Source: Chloroflexota bacterium
GTDB lineage: Bacteria; Chloroflexota; Limnocylindria; Limnocylindrales; CSP1-4
Direction: 5' to 3'
NCBI GenBank assembly: GCA_021789355.1
Contig: JAJYJR010000041.1
Span: 1-18,027, forward strand
DNA: 18,027 nt
Below the pieces are notes generated by a model. That model saw nothing but the letters and a program-made list of their open reading frames with translations, made no database searches and had not been told where the DNA came from. Within the stretch, counting starts at the first letter, position 1, and each line of letters begins with the position of its first letter. Shown here in pieces: positions 6,009 to 12,779 of this stretch. A program made the position numbers and the translations under genes.

Positions 6009-7277
6009 TCAGGTGACGTAGACGAGGCTCTCGGTGCCGAGCACCGCGTACGCCTCGGAGGACTGCGGCCCGGTAAATGTGACCGACCACAGGATTCCGC
6101 CCGTGGTGAGGGTGTTCGGAAGGTTGTGGTTCGTCACCTGGCCGCGCTCGTTCGTTGCGAAATCGAGCGGGAGCACCCCCGGCGGGAGCAGCGTGCCGTG
6201 CTGGCGCAGCCACCGGCGCTGGAGTTCAGCGGGCGTCCCGGAGAATCGCAGCAGCCCCGACCCGTACTGGAACTCGATCTTTGTGATCTTTGTCAATCCG
6301 ATCGGCGCGCCAATTGTCGATGTGGCTTTGGGGTCGTACAGCCGCAGGTAGCTGAACATCAGCTGTCCGGTGTCGAGCGGAACCTCGATCTTCGCACGCG
6401 AGGCCCCGGCGATGGTTCCCAGGCGGTCGGTCTTGAGCCTGTGCTGCCAGGCGTACACGACCGGGTTGACGGCGGGGTTGCCCGCATACACGGCATGGCG
6501 GCGGAACGCCAGCTTGAGCGAGTTGACCGCCGTGGTCGGCGTGTGTGTCGCGGCCACGATGTCGGTCGTGTGCACCGGCGCAATGTCGGTCGTGGTCGTG
6601 GACAATGCCTGGGCCTTCGTCACGATCGGCGTGATCACCCGCGTGGTGCCGCTCATGTACTGCGGGCTCACGAGCGCCGAGTGCGGCGGGCTGACCCGTG
6701 TGCCGGTGATCGCGAGGTCGTAGTAGCTGTCGAACCAGACGGCCGGGCCGAGGCCGAACGCGAGGGTAAATGTGTCCGCCTCTGTGTATTTCCATTGCCG
6801 CGGCCAGTCGAGGTTGGGCTGCGCGTTCGCTGCGGCCGGATACCCGGTCGCCGATCCGCCGGCTGGGAAACCGGCCGGGTTGGCGCCGAGGACGTTGCGG
6901 GCCGCGGTGCGCCGGAACGGCCTGCACATCTCGAAGATGTACGCGTCGATGCCGGACTCGACGTCGATCGCGCTGTACTGGTTCTGCACCAGCACCTTCA
7001 GCTGGCCGAGCGCATTCCACGGCGCGTACGGGGACGCGACCACCGTCTGGCCCGTGCCTGCGGTGATGGCCTGCTTGACGGTCGCCTCGAGTTCCCAGTT
7101 CGCCACGACGTCGGTCTGGCGGAACTTCTGGATGCCGAGGACGGGCGCCGCCGCGCTCGAGCTGATTGTCGAGGACAGGTCGTACGTGTCTTCATATTCC
7201 TCGAGCCACTGCGTCGAACCGCCAGGAACTCCAGGGACGTTGAACGCAGAGCCGGGTGCCGGGGGACCTGTGGGCAT
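6009..7277 (-). CDS. Major capsid protein candidate, double jelly-roll lineage
   Basis: 422 residues, with the strongest Shine-Dalgarno of the window (TAAGGAGG, 7-nt spacing). Beta-rich throughout. The N-terminal part (FRQTDVVANWELEATVKQAI; ASPYAPWNALGQLKVLVQNQ; then IDVESGIDAYIFEMCRP) has the pattern I associate with actinobacterial tectivirus-like capsid proteins. A second beta-rich half runs from about 180 (FTLAFGLGPAVWFDSYYDLA) to the end, and a long loop holds Thr/Pro-rich sequence. The length fits double jelly-roll proteins (about 350-450). Placement downstream of the packaging ATPase and before small membrane proteins fits. Sequence alone cannot prove the fold; a structure prediction would. 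Confidence 0.75.
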   Translation of the reverse strand: MPTGPPAPGSAFNVPGVPGGSTQWLEEYEDTYDLSSTISSSAAAPVLGIQKFRQTDVVANWELEATVKQAITAGTGQTVVASPYAPWNALGQLKVLVQNQYSAIDVESGIDAYIFEMCRPFRRTAARNVLGANPAGFPAGGSATGYPAAANAQPNLDWPRQWKYTEADTFTLAFGLGPAVWFDSYYDLAITGTRVSPPHSALVSPQYMSGTTRVITPIVTKAQALSTTTTDIAPVHTTDIVAATHTPTTAVNSLKLAFRRHAVYAGNPAVNPVVYAWQHRLKTDRLGTIAGASRAKIEVPLDTGQLMFSYLRLYDPKATSTIGAPIGLTKITKIEFQYGSGLLRFSGTPAELQRRWLRQHGTLLPPGVLPLDFATNERGQVTNHNLPNTLTTGGILWSVTFTGPQSSEAYAVLGTESLVYVT

Positions 7278-7284
7278 GAGTCTT

Positions 7285-7292
7285 CCTCCTTA
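7285..7292 (-). promoter_or_regulatory. Consensus Shine-Dalgarno of the capsid gene
   Basis: TAAGGAGG on the minus strand, 7 nt before the ATG at 7277, matches the 16S anti-SD and overlaps the stop of the preceding small gene. Other starts in this arm rely mostly on coupling or weaker sites, so high capsid translation is expected. Confidence 0.8.
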
Positions 7293-7442
7293 GGGGTGCT
7301 GAAGCAGAGCGGCCGGACCAGGCCAGCCCGCGGCTTTGAACAACCAGACAAAGATCGCGGCCAACGAGAGCACGGCGAACATCATCAGGACCACAAAGAC
7401 GATGGGGTGGTCGAGGCTGTCGAGGAACTCACCCTTTGCCAT
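7290..7442 (-). CDS. Small single-TM protein upstream of capsid gene
   Basis: 50 residues: MAKGEFLDSLDHPIVFVVLM then a hydrophobic run to FVWLFKAAGWPGPAALLQHP. GGGAGG lies 4 nt before the ATG. One or two close TM helices. It starts 33 bp from, and divergent to, the RHH gene at 7476, so any promoter for this gene and the capsid operon would lie within or antisense to that regulator. Confidence 0.65.
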   Translation of the reverse strand: MAKGEFLDSLDHPIVFVVLMMFAVLSLAAIFVWLFKAAGWPGPAALLQHP

Positions 7443-7475
7443 CGTGCCTCCCGGAGGTGCGTCGAAAAGGCGAGC

Positions 7476-7787
7476 ATGGCGGAACTGGCCGGAAAGGCAC
7501 AGTATGATCAGGGCGTGCTAGGTGGCTGCGCAAAGAACGTCATGTTCGACCGCCGGCAGCGAGACGCAGTTATCGCGGTGGCTGCCGCCCGAAACGAGAC
7601 CTTCAGCGAGGTCGTGCGCTGGGCGCTGGATATGGCGCTCCCGCTCGTGTGCGACTGGCGACCGACGCGCCTGCCGAGCGCTACAGGGCTAGGGAGTACG
7701 GCCCCCAGACGCGAGGCCGATCCAGCTTCGTCCAGTAGTCGAACACCCGTGGTTTCGTGGGAAGCGGCCGACGGCCGTCCGCGGTAA
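7476..7787 (+). CDS. Ribbon-helix-helix DNA-binding protein, antisense within the morphogenesis arm
   Basis: 103 residues. Residues 21-55 (NVMFDRRQRDAVIAVAAARN then ETFSEVVRWALDMAL) fit the CopG/Arc pattern: a beta strand, helix A, a turn with FSE and helix B ending WALDMAL. AAAAGG lies 5 nt before the ATG. The tail (about residues 60-103) is low-complexity and is read antisense to the last 107 bp of the ATPase gene, so the functional part may end earlier. It is the only plus-strand gene inside a 9-kb minus-strand cluster and fills what would otherwise be a 240-bp gap. A regulator of the divergent capsid operon is the natural reading. Confidence 0.65.
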   Translation: MAELAGKAQYDQGVLGGCAKNVMFDRRQRDAVIAVAAARNETFSEVVRWALDMALPLVCDWRPTRLPSATGLGSTAPRREADPASSSSRTPVVSWEAADGRPR

Positions 7788-8451
7788 CCCACATCGGGAC
7801 TGGGAGATCCCCCGGCCGGCGCACGAGGACCACCGGGGCGCCGAACTCACTGTAGCGCACAGCGTCTTCCTGGGCGTCGAGCGCGAACGCGTAGAGCTTC
7901 GACATGTGCTCCATGAGCTGCGCGTTGATGCCCCGCGTGCGCTGAGAGCAGTAGAGCGCGGCGAGATCCTGCTCAGCCCCGGAGCGGGCGCAGTCGACGA
8001 TGGCCCCGGAGCCCCTACTCATGCCGTTACCGTGAAAAAAGTCGATCGTTTCGTCGACGACGACGAGCCGCGGCATCCCGCGGCGCCCGCGGTCGTAGAG
8101 GTGGGCGACGCAGAGGTCCTGGGCCGGGTCGTACCGGCGCGAGGAGCATATGGTGATCCGGTGGCCCGTGGCCCACGCGGTATCCATGTCGGCAGGCGAG
8201 GCGACCAGCACGGAGCCGGGGACGTATGCCCCGTAATCCCACCGCTTGTAGAGGCGTTTCGCGGACCGCCCTGTCGGGAGCCACTGTGCTCTGTAGCGCG
8301 GCTTCGTGTCCGCGATGTGACAGCGGGCGTTCGGGTACCGCTCGAGGAAGTCAGCCCGGAGGTGCTCCGTCAGGGTCGACTTGCCCGTCTGCGTCCCCCC
8401 CGGCAGGAAGCCCCGCTCTCTTCGGCGCAGGGAGATCCGGTCGAGTGTCAT
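7681..8451 (-). CDS. Genome-packaging ATPase, FtsK/HerA type
   Basis: 256 residues, close to tectiviral packaging ATPases. Walker A GGTQTGKST at 18-26, Walker B LVVVDE at 129-134 with acidic Asp133/Glu134, and a SQR segment at 169-171 (LYCSQRTRGI) matching the downstream motif of viral HerA-like ATPases. It powers DNA entry into the preformed membrane-containing capsid. GAGGGGGTGAGCG lies before the ATG. The first 101 nt, including Walker A, are also read in another frame by the upstream gene's C-terminus, and the last 107 bp lie opposite the RHH gene. Confidence 0.85.
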   Translation of the reverse strand: MTLDRISLRRRERGFLPGGTQTGKSTLTEHLRADFLERYPNARCHIADTKPRYRAQWLPTGRSAKRLYKRWDYGAYVPGSVLVASPADMDTAWATGHRITICSSRRYDPAQDLCVAHLYDRGRRGMPRLVVVDETIDFFHGNGMSRGSGAIVDCARSGAEQDLAALYCSQRTRGINAQLMEHMSKLYAFALDAQEDAVRYSEFGAPVVLVRRPGDLPVPMWVTADGRRPLPTKPRVFDYWTKLDRPRVWGPYSLAL

Positions 8452-8779
8452 CGCTCACCCCCTCGCCGGCATCGATGACGCTCTCGAGTTCGTTGGTGAG
8501 TTGCCGCAGGAACACGCGTACCTCGTCGACCGGCACCGTCGCCAGCGACTCGAGCGCCATCGGCCGCAGCCGTTGCATGGTGCGCAGGGCGACCGCTAAC
8601 GCGGTCGCCGCGCCGCCGCCTTCGTGCGCCGCGGACTTTGCCAACGAGAGGGTGCGGTCCATCATGTCGACCAGCGCCTCGTGCGTGGGCGTGGGCTGCG
8701 GCCCAGCGACCGTCTCGGCCCACGGTCGCTCCCCGGTTTCGTCCTCGTAGCGCGCCAGCCGATCGCTGAGCCTGCTCAC
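8351..8779 (-). CDS. Hypothetical helical protein overlapping the ATPase gene
   Basis: 142 residues; the GTG overlaps the preceding stop (GTGA). Residues 1-110 are helical ([60 protein letters not shown]). The last 33 residues (Asp/Pro/Gly-rich) lie inside the ATPase coding region in another frame. No family recognised. Position just ahead of the ATPase and capsid genes suggests an assembly or packaging accessory role, which is inference. The unusual 101-nt overlap could be a C-terminal extension after loss of an earlier stop. Confidence 0.55.
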   Translation of the reverse strand: MSRLSDRLARYEDETGERPWAETVAGPQPTPTHEALVDMMDRTLSLAKSAAHEGGGAATALAVALRTMQRLRPMALESLATVPVDEVRVFLRQLTNELESVIDAGEGVSDDTRPDLPAPKRAGLPAGGDADGQVDPDGAPPG

Positions 8780-9558
8780 GACATTCCTCCTCGCATCCGC
8801 CGAACCTCGCCCGCGTCCACTACGTGGCCGTTCGTCGCCGGAACCCCGACCATGCCCGTCGCCATCTCGCCGGTGCCGGGGGTCGGGAAGTGGACCGGCG
8901 TGGCGGCGATCGGCCCCGACACGTCGCCGGTCACAGGCCCTTGGGGCGCCCTCGTGGTACGCGCCTCCTCGCGCCTCCGGCGCTCCGTCATGTACCGACG
9001 CCAGCGGCGCCCGTAGTCGAACAGCTCCGCAGCGGCGCTGATCACGTCGATATTCTCGACGAGAGATTGCCCGTACCGCTTGTTCAGCTTGCTCTTGGCA
9101 AAGTACTTCGCGAAGGGGTACGCGATCTCCTTCGCCCCCTCCGGGCTCAACGACAGATAGTCGGTGATGGCGTCGAGATCCTGCTCCGACGAGACGGTCG
9201 GGTCGGTTTCTGCCGCCCACGACGCGGCGAGCGTGGAGATCGTGCCGAGGCCCTTGCCGAGCGCCTTGGTCAGGTCCGCGGCACCCGGCGGCGTTTTCTT
9301 GTCGGGCAGCTCGTCGGCGATCGCCTTGGCAACGCGGACGGCCGCGGGTTGCTCCTCGCGCACCGGTGGCCGGCCGCTCCGCGGCCGGCTGCGCTTCGAG
9401 GAGTGTCCCGTACCCTCGACGCCGTGCGCCTGGCGCCGGTGCTTGCCGAGGAGCATCTTCGCGACGCGGGCGTGGACATGGCTGATGATCTGCCCACACT
9501 CCGGGCACTCCTCGGAGTACATCTCGATATCGCCGACTACCGCCGGTGGCTGCGCCAT
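8776..9558 (-). CDS. Zinc-finger hypothetical protein of the morphogenesis arm
   Basis: 260 residues; AGAGGGACCAG before the ATG fixes the start, 22 nt inside the preceding gene. Residues about 17-45 form a C2H2-like finger ([20 protein letters not shown] then [10 protein letters not shown]). A basic linker follows ([15 protein letters not shown]). The central helical domain, about 95-200 ([54 protein letters not shown]), looks globular. The tail is Gly/Pro-rich. Nucleic-acid binding and a role in packaging or scaffolding fit the context, but no family was recognised. Confidence 0.6.
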   Translation of the reverse strand: MAQPPAVVGDIEMYSEECPECGQIISHVHARVAKMLLGKHRRQAHGVEGTGHSSKRSRPRSGRPPVREEQPAAVRVAKAIADELPDKKTPPGAADLTKALGKGLGTISTLAASWAAETDPTVSSEQDLDAITDYLSLSPEGAKEIAYPFAKYFAKSKLNKRYGQSLVENIDVISAAAELFDYGRRWRRYMTERRRREEARTTRAPQGPVTGDVSGPIAATPVHFPTPGTGEMATGMVGVPATNGHVVDAGEVRRMRGGMS

Positions 9559-9971
9559 CTGGTCCCTCTCACCTCGGTGCCCTGGGCGGCACGCTCGTGA
9601 TCGTCAGGCTGCGGCGGAACCCGAACGGGTTCCGGTTCGGGTTCCGGTTCGGGTTCCGGTTCGGGTTCCGGTTCGGGTTCCGGTTCGGGTTCCGGTTCGG
9701 GTTCCGGTTCGGGTTCCGGTTCGGGTTCCGGTTCGGGTTCCGGTTCGGGTTCCGGTTCGGGTTCCGTGAGCATGTCGGCGATGATCTCCGTTCGCTCCGT
9801 TTCCTCATCCTGGCGGTGCGTCTCGACGAGCGCCTCGATCGCCGCCTCAGCGACCTCCTGCACTGCCTCGATGGCGGTCTCAGCGACCTGGGAATCCTCG
9901 GTCGCGGGCTCCGGCTCGACGACTTCCTCGCCGTGGCGCTCGCCGCACATCGGACAGTAGTGCTCAGCCAT
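9537..9971 (-). CDS. Zinc-knuckle protein with long Glu-Pro repeat
   Basis: 144 residues from the ATG at 9971; a TTG 12 nt upstream is possible but the ATG overlaps the preceding small gene by 8 nt and is preferred. N-terminus [16 protein letters not shown] is a CxxC zinc-knuckle candidate. An acidic helical segment ([20 protein letters not shown]) leads to about 23 Glu-Pro dipeptides encoded by a 12-bp tandem repeat, then a basic tail. EP runs form stiff extended rods in some bacterial envelope proteins (TonB-like spacers). No TM is present here, so a spacer or scaffold-like function is only a guess. Confidence 0.6.
   Translation of the reverse strand: MAEHYCPMCGERHGEEVVEPEPATEDSQVAETAIEAVQEVAEAAIEALVETHRQDEETERTEIIADMLTEPEPEPEPEPEPEPEPEPEPEPEPEPEPEPEPEPEPEPEPEPEPEPVRVPPQPDDHERAAQGTEVRGTRWRSHRR
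9627..9766 (-). repeat. 12-bp tandem repeat encoding (EP)n
   Basis: About eleven to twelve copies of GGGTTCCGGTTC (plus-strand reading) with essentially no variation, encoding Glu-Pro repeats on the minus strand. The purity suggests recent slippage expansion. Not a CRISPR: there are no spacers. Confidence 0.9.
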
Positions 9972-10095
9972 CGATGCGCCCAATGCAGTATCGGCGCAGG
10001 TTCGCCAACTCGCTCTGCAGGAAGCGCACGCGATAGACCAGCGCCGCCAGCGCCCCCAGCACGGCCCAGTCCCACGGTCGCATCCTGTGTGTCAC
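9964..10095 (-). CDS. Small single-TM protein, 43 residues
   Basis: GTG start within the stop of the upstream gene (GTGA); an ATG four codons later is the alternative. Product is [20 protein letters not shown] followed by a basic helical tail ([16 protein letters not shown]). One TM helix. Coupled at both ends, which supports its reality despite its size. Confidence 0.55.
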   Translation of the reverse strand: MTHRMRPWDWAVLGALAALVYRVRFLQSELANLRRYCIGRIDG

Positions 10096-10295
10096 GACTC
10101 CACCTCCATGTCGGGGTACCGCTGGCGCACCGCGGCCCGCACCTGTGCCTTCTCGTCTTCCGTCCCGTGCTCTGAGACCCGCGCCAGGGCGTCTCGTGCG
10201 TGCGCCCGATCGTAGATCGGGTACGCCCTCGACGCCGGCAGAGCGAACGCTGACGACGGGAGGCGATTTCGCTTCCAGGCAGTCAGACGCGCCAC
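10092..10295 (-). CDS. Small conserved phage-type protein, first gene of the morphogenesis arm
   Basis: 67 residues, GTG start. It begins MARLTAWKRNRLPSSAFALP and contains YPIYDRAHARDALARVSEHG, then a helix ending [11 protein letters not shown]. The LPxSAFA...YPIxDxAHARNALARV pattern is one I recall from small proteins encoded near structural genes of many phages and prophages, without known function. There is no ribosome binding site: the start lies 6 nt after a TACGCT -10-like element, so a leaderless transcript is likely. The divergent neighbour starts only 26 bp away. Confidence 0.7.
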   Translation of the reverse strand: MARLTAWKRNRLPSSAFALPASRAYPIYDRAHARDALARVSEHGTEDEKAQVRAAVRQRYPDMEVES

Positions 10296-10301
10296 GCGCT
10301 C

Positions 10302-10314
10302 AGCGTAGTACGAT
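10302..10314. promoter_or_regulatory. Bidirectional -10 region in a 26-bp divergent gap
   Basis: Between the minus-strand start at 10295 and the plus-strand start at 10322 lies a near-palindromic CGTAGTACG core. The plus strand offers TACGAT (10309-10314), seven nt before the GTG; the minus strand offers TACGCT (10307-10302), six nt before its GTG. Both fit leaderless transcription. TACGAT recurs as the -10 of the promoter at 14320. No clear -35 elements are visible, and they would lie in the opposite gene. Confidence 0.5.
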
Positions 10315-10321
10315 CCACGCC

Positions 10322-10750
10322 GTGTCCTATGGCTTGCCCGCCCATCCCATACTCGAGCACGAGGCGAAGGACCAGACGATCCGGGATCTCTACGAGAGGC
10401 TCGACAAGATCGAGACCGGCCGCCAATCCCTCATCAACGCGCTGTGGGCGCAGATCCCGACCGACATCGCCGAATACGCGTACCTCGCGTCGGCGCTGTC
10501 GCTCCAGGTGGCGCCGGTCTCCACCGGCCTGGTCAAGGTCACGACCTGCGTTGCCACGCTCCCGGCGACATCTACTGGACTGCTCCAGCTTGGCGACGTG
10601 ACCATCCCCCTCCCCTCCGGGCTCACGCACCTCCAGGGACTTCGCATCATGCTCCACGCGGGGAGCAGCCGCCTTCTCACGTCCACGGTCGCTGGGCCGA
10701 TGAGCCTCACCCTCTGCGGCCAGGTCCAACCTACGTACGGAGTCCTCTAA
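10322..10750 (+). CDS. Coiled-coil/beta virion protein candidate
   Basis: 142 residues from a GTG. The frame is open upstream, but the proposed leaderless promoter and the divergent gene favour this start. Helical N-terminus (HEAKDQTIRDLYERLDKIET GRQS) with heptad character, then a helical AEYAYLASALSLQV segment and a beta-rich C-terminus (LLQLGDVTIPLPSGLTHLQG; MSLTLCGQVQPTYGVL). A trimeric stalk with a beta head would fit, as in small fibre or vertex proteins; the TIPLP turn also occurs in the spike at 1704. No family recognised. Confidence 0.6.
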   Translation: MSYGLPAHPILEHEAKDQTIRDLYERLDKIETGRQSLINALWAQIPTDIAEYAYLASALSLQVAPVSTGLVKVTTCVATLPATSTGLLQLGDVTIPLPSGLTHLQGLRIMLHAGSSRLLTSTVAGPMSLTLCGQVQPTYGVL

Positions 10751-10758
10751 GGAGAGCC

Positions 10759-10995
10759 ATGCCAGACCAGACGAGCCCCGCTGAGACCCTTCTGTCCGTC
10801 ATCGTCGATGCCCTGTGCGATCAAGTCCCCACGCACGTCGCCAACGACCTCCGCGCTGCGCTCGAGGCGTGGCGCAGCCCGGCGCCCACTCCGACACCTC
10901 CGGTGACTGTTCAACCCATAACGGCTCCGGCACCTGTGACCCAGCCAGCCGGGCCGACACCGGAGGTGTCGGCCCTCCCCCCTACCATCGGATAG
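10759..10995 (+). CDS. Small helical protein with Pro/Thr-rich tail
   Basis: 78 residues; AAGGAGAGCC precedes the ATG. Residues 1-42 form a compact helical segment (AETLLSVIVDALCDQVPTHV then ANDLRAALEAWR). The rest is a Pro/Thr/Val linker (PTPTPPVTVQPITAPAPVTQ) whose coding sequence holds a perfect 15-bp inverted repeat. No family recognised; it lies between virion-type and holin-type genes. Confidence 0.55.
   Translation: MPDQTSPAETLLSVIVDALCDQVPTHVANDLRAALEAWRSPAPTPTPPVTVQPITAPAPVTQPAGPTPEVSALPPTIG
10891..10972. repeat. Perfect 15-bp inverted repeat inside a coding region
   Basis: CCGACACCTCCGGTG at 10891-10905 is exactly complementary to 10958-10972, with 52 bp between. It lies in the Pro-rich tail of the 78-residue gene, where coding constraint is weak. 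Confidence 0.75.
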
Positions 10996-11009
10996 AAGGA
11001 GCACACGTC

Positions 11010-11321
11010 ATGTCCAGCTTCCTGTCGCGCCTGTGGGCGCACGTCGGCACCCTGCTCATGGGCGTCCTCGCGACCCTCTCGGACACGGGCGTGATCCACA
11101 TCACGCAGACGGAGGTGATCGTGCTCAACGCCATCACCGCGTTCCTCGTGTCGCTCCACCTCGTGAGCGAAAAGGTCATCGACGGCCTGATGACGGCGAT
11201 CGAGGGCAAGCTGCACCTCGCCACGACGCAGGCGAAGACTCAAGCGGCCGCGGCCAAGGCGACTACTGACGCGGCTACCGCGGCCGCCACGCTCGCCGGC
11301 CACCTCACGTCCCTCCAGTGA
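11010..11321 (+). CDS. Holin-like membrane protein candidate
   Basis: 103 residues; AGAAGGAG precedes the ATG. Hydrophobic segments at about 11-24 (HVGTLLMGVLATLS) and 36-52 (VIVLNAITAFLVSLHLV), followed by an Ala/Thr/Lys-rich helix (KTQAAAAKATTDAATAAATL) as C-terminal tail. Size, two moderate TM segments, a charged/alanine tail and location two genes before the lysin fit an actinophage holin. A small virion membrane protein is the alternative. Couples to the next gene by GTGA. Confidence 0.55.
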   Translation: MSSFLSRLWAHVGTLLMGVLATLSDTGVIHITQTEVIVLNAITAFLVSLHLVSEKVIDGLMTAIEGKLHLATTQAKTQAAAAKATTDAATAAATLAGHLTSLQ

Positions 11322-11857
11322 CAACCGCTGCGCAGCCGATCCCCCCGGGGATCACACCGGGACCGTCAAAGGGGATCAAACCTACATCGGAGGTACAGGT
11401 AAAAAGTCTCGGGGTTGGTGTTGCTGCACCTGCAGCGGACGGCAGGATTGCCTGTACGAACGACATTACAAGTACAGGAACCATAACGAGTCACTTTATG
11501 CACGTTCTAGGCAACATCACTACGACACAGGGAGTGACCGCAGGTACCTACGTATACTCGCCGCGTTGGGCGACCAAGACGCCTACCGTGAAGGTTCTAG
11601 CCCTGGTGTCTGGTGTGGCTTATGGGGTTACAGAAACAGGCTACGATATGACAGTATCGGTGCAGTTGACTGCGACTACTGCCGGTCATGCATCAGTCAC
11701 GATTGGCCTAACAACTGGCACTGAGCACGTCATCGCAACAGATCTAACGATGGTAGCTGGTTCCTCAACGGTTGTAACTGTGAAGGTGCCTGGTACATGG
11801 AAAATCGTAGTTACGGCCACGACAGTTGCAATCTCTAGGGCAATAGCAATCGGATGA
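11318..11857 (+). CDS. Second spike/fibre-like protein candidate, low-GC
   Basis: 179 residues. GTG overlaps the preceding stop, and its own stop overlaps the lysin start (ATGA). The first 25 residues (MTTAAQPIPPGITPGPSKGI) are GC-rich in coding and probably anchor; the rest is beta-rich and Thr/Val/Gly-rich (NDITSTGTITSHFMHVLGNI; MTVSVQLTATTAGHASVTIG; TVVTVKVPGTWKIVVTATTV) and visibly lower in GC. This composition is usual for exposed virion tips that bind receptors. The abrupt composition change parallels the spike at 1704. No family recognised. Confidence 0.55.
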   Translation: MTTAAQPIPPGITPGPSKGIKPTSEVQVKSLGVGVAAPAADGRIACTNDITSTGTITSHFMHVLGNITTTQGVTAGTYVYSPRWATKTPTVKVLALVSGVAYGVTETGYDMTVSVQLTATTAGHASVTIGLTTGTEHVIATDLTMVAGSSTVVTVKVPGTWKIVVTATTVAISRAIAIG

Positions 11858-12654
11858 GGACCGCCTTTGACGCAGCGTACCCGCCGGCTTCGGTGCCGGG
11901 AGGGTCCACAACCGCCCTCATCTACGCCGGAGGCGACACGCCGAACCCGATCTCGGCACCCGCGACCGTTCCCGTGTACGCCGGCATCTCGTACTGGCTG
12001 CCCGCATGGGTACGTTCCGACCCGCGTAGCGCCAGCGCAGCGACCGATGCGGCGGCGCTAGTGGCGTGGCTGAAGCGCAACAGCGCCCCCAGCGGGTGCT
12101 CAGTCGTGCTCGATCTCGAGACCGCCGTCACAGCGTCCTACGTGACGACGTTCGCAGCGGCGCTGGCCCCGCATCCCGTCCTGCTGTACGGCTCACGCTC
12201 CACGCTGTTCGGAAATCCTCAGCGCGCCGGGTACTTCCTCGCCTGGCCGGGATGGACAGGCATCTGGCCGTCGTCTACCGAACACGTGGTCGCCATCCAG
12301 CACACCTACGCGGGGGCCTACGACCTGTCCGCGCTACAGGGGCACGTGGCGCTGTGGGCTCGCGCCGTCAAGGTTCCCAAGGCTGCGCAGCCAGCCCCGC
12401 AGTCGTCGCCAGTGTCGGGCGCCGGCTGCGCGGTCGTCGAGGTCCGCACGGGTCCGCGAGGGACAGGCTGGACGCTGACCAATATCCCGTGGCGCTCGTT
12501 CCTGGCGGCGACGCTCCAGGGGAGCGACCCCTCAGTCGACGGGAGGTACTGGCCTGGGAGCGTGCACGTCCAGAACAGGACAACACGCGTGCTCGTGTCG
12601 GTGACGGGCTGCCTGCCCAACGTGACACAGGCCGTGTTCGTGGCGAGGACCTAA
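11854..12654 (+). CDS. Endolysin, glycoside-hydrolase-like (DUF1906-type) domain
   Basis: 266 residues. Residues 1-165 follow the glycoside-hydrolase-like TIM-barrel pattern of actinobacterial and actinophage lysins: FDAAYPP with Asp6, ALIYAGGDTPNP at 21-32, YWLPAWVRSDP at 47-57, the strand-end VVLDLET at 84-90 with candidate acids Asp87 and Glu89, VLLYGSRS at 109-116, VAIQHTY at 146-152 and DLSALQ from 157. A Pro/Ala/Ser linker leads to a C-terminal domain (about 195-266, GCAVVEVRTGPRGTGWTLTN...) that may bind the wall. It should cleave peptidoglycan or a wall polysaccharide at the end of infection. A perfect hairpin follows the stop. Confidence 0.75.
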   Translation: MRTAFDAAYPPASVPGGSTTALIYAGGDTPNPISAPATVPVYAGISYWLPAWVRSDPRSASAATDAAALVAWLKRNSAPSGCSVVLDLETAVTASYVTTFAAALAPHPVLLYGSRSTLFGNPQRAGYFLAWPGWTGIWPSSTEHVVAIQHTYAGAYDLSALQGHVALWARAVKVPKAAQPAPQSSPVSGAGCAVVEVRTGPRGTGWTLTNIPWRSFLAATLQGSDPSVDGRYWPGSVHVQNRTTRVLVSVTGCLPNVTQAVFVART

Positions 12655-12657
12655 CGC

Positions 12658-12691
12658 GAAGAGCCCCCGGCGTCGTGTCCGGGGGCTCTTC
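12658..12691 (+). terminator. Hairpin after the lysin gene
   Basis: GAAGAGCCCCCGG (12658-12670) pairs perfectly with 12679-12691 around an 8-nt loop, four nt after the lysin stop. There is no U-run, but GC-rich hairpins without one are usual in actinobacteria. It separates the virion/lysis genes from the replication genes. Confidence 0.85.
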
Positions 12692-12779
12692 TCTGTGCAG
12701 GGAAAGGGGAACCCTTGCGGTCCCCATCCTAGCACAGGCGCCGGGCAAACGGTAGTACCGCTAGTGCGAAAGGGGAAGG
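12692..12779 (+). promoter_or_regulatory. Leader of the replication operon
   Basis: This 88-bp gap has no gene. It holds a TAGTAC -10-like element inside the palindrome GGTAGTACC (12752-12760) and the decamer CTAGCACAGG (12729-12738), repeated just downstream of the promoter at 14326-14335. AGGGGAAGG forms the ribosome binding site for the GTG at 12780. No convincing -35 at proper spacing, so the promoter is tentative. Confidence 0.4.

Noticed and set aside
5673..7787. 704-codon plus-strand open frame antisense to the capsid gene
   Set aside because: Arg/Asp-rich shadow of the capsid gene; only its last 103 codons (RHH protein from 7476) have a family motif and a ribosome binding site.
9627..9766. 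Possible CRISPR array
   Set aside because: Pure 12-bp tandem units without spacers.
9972..9983. TTG start extending the Glu-Pro protein by four residues
   Set aside because: The ATG at 9971 is better and overlaps the preceding stop; TTG is a weak alternative.
9546..10175. Plus-strand frame encoding Gly-Phe-Arg-Phe repeats
   Set aside because: Antisense of the Glu-Pro repeat; no start signal, and coupling supports the minus-strand genes.
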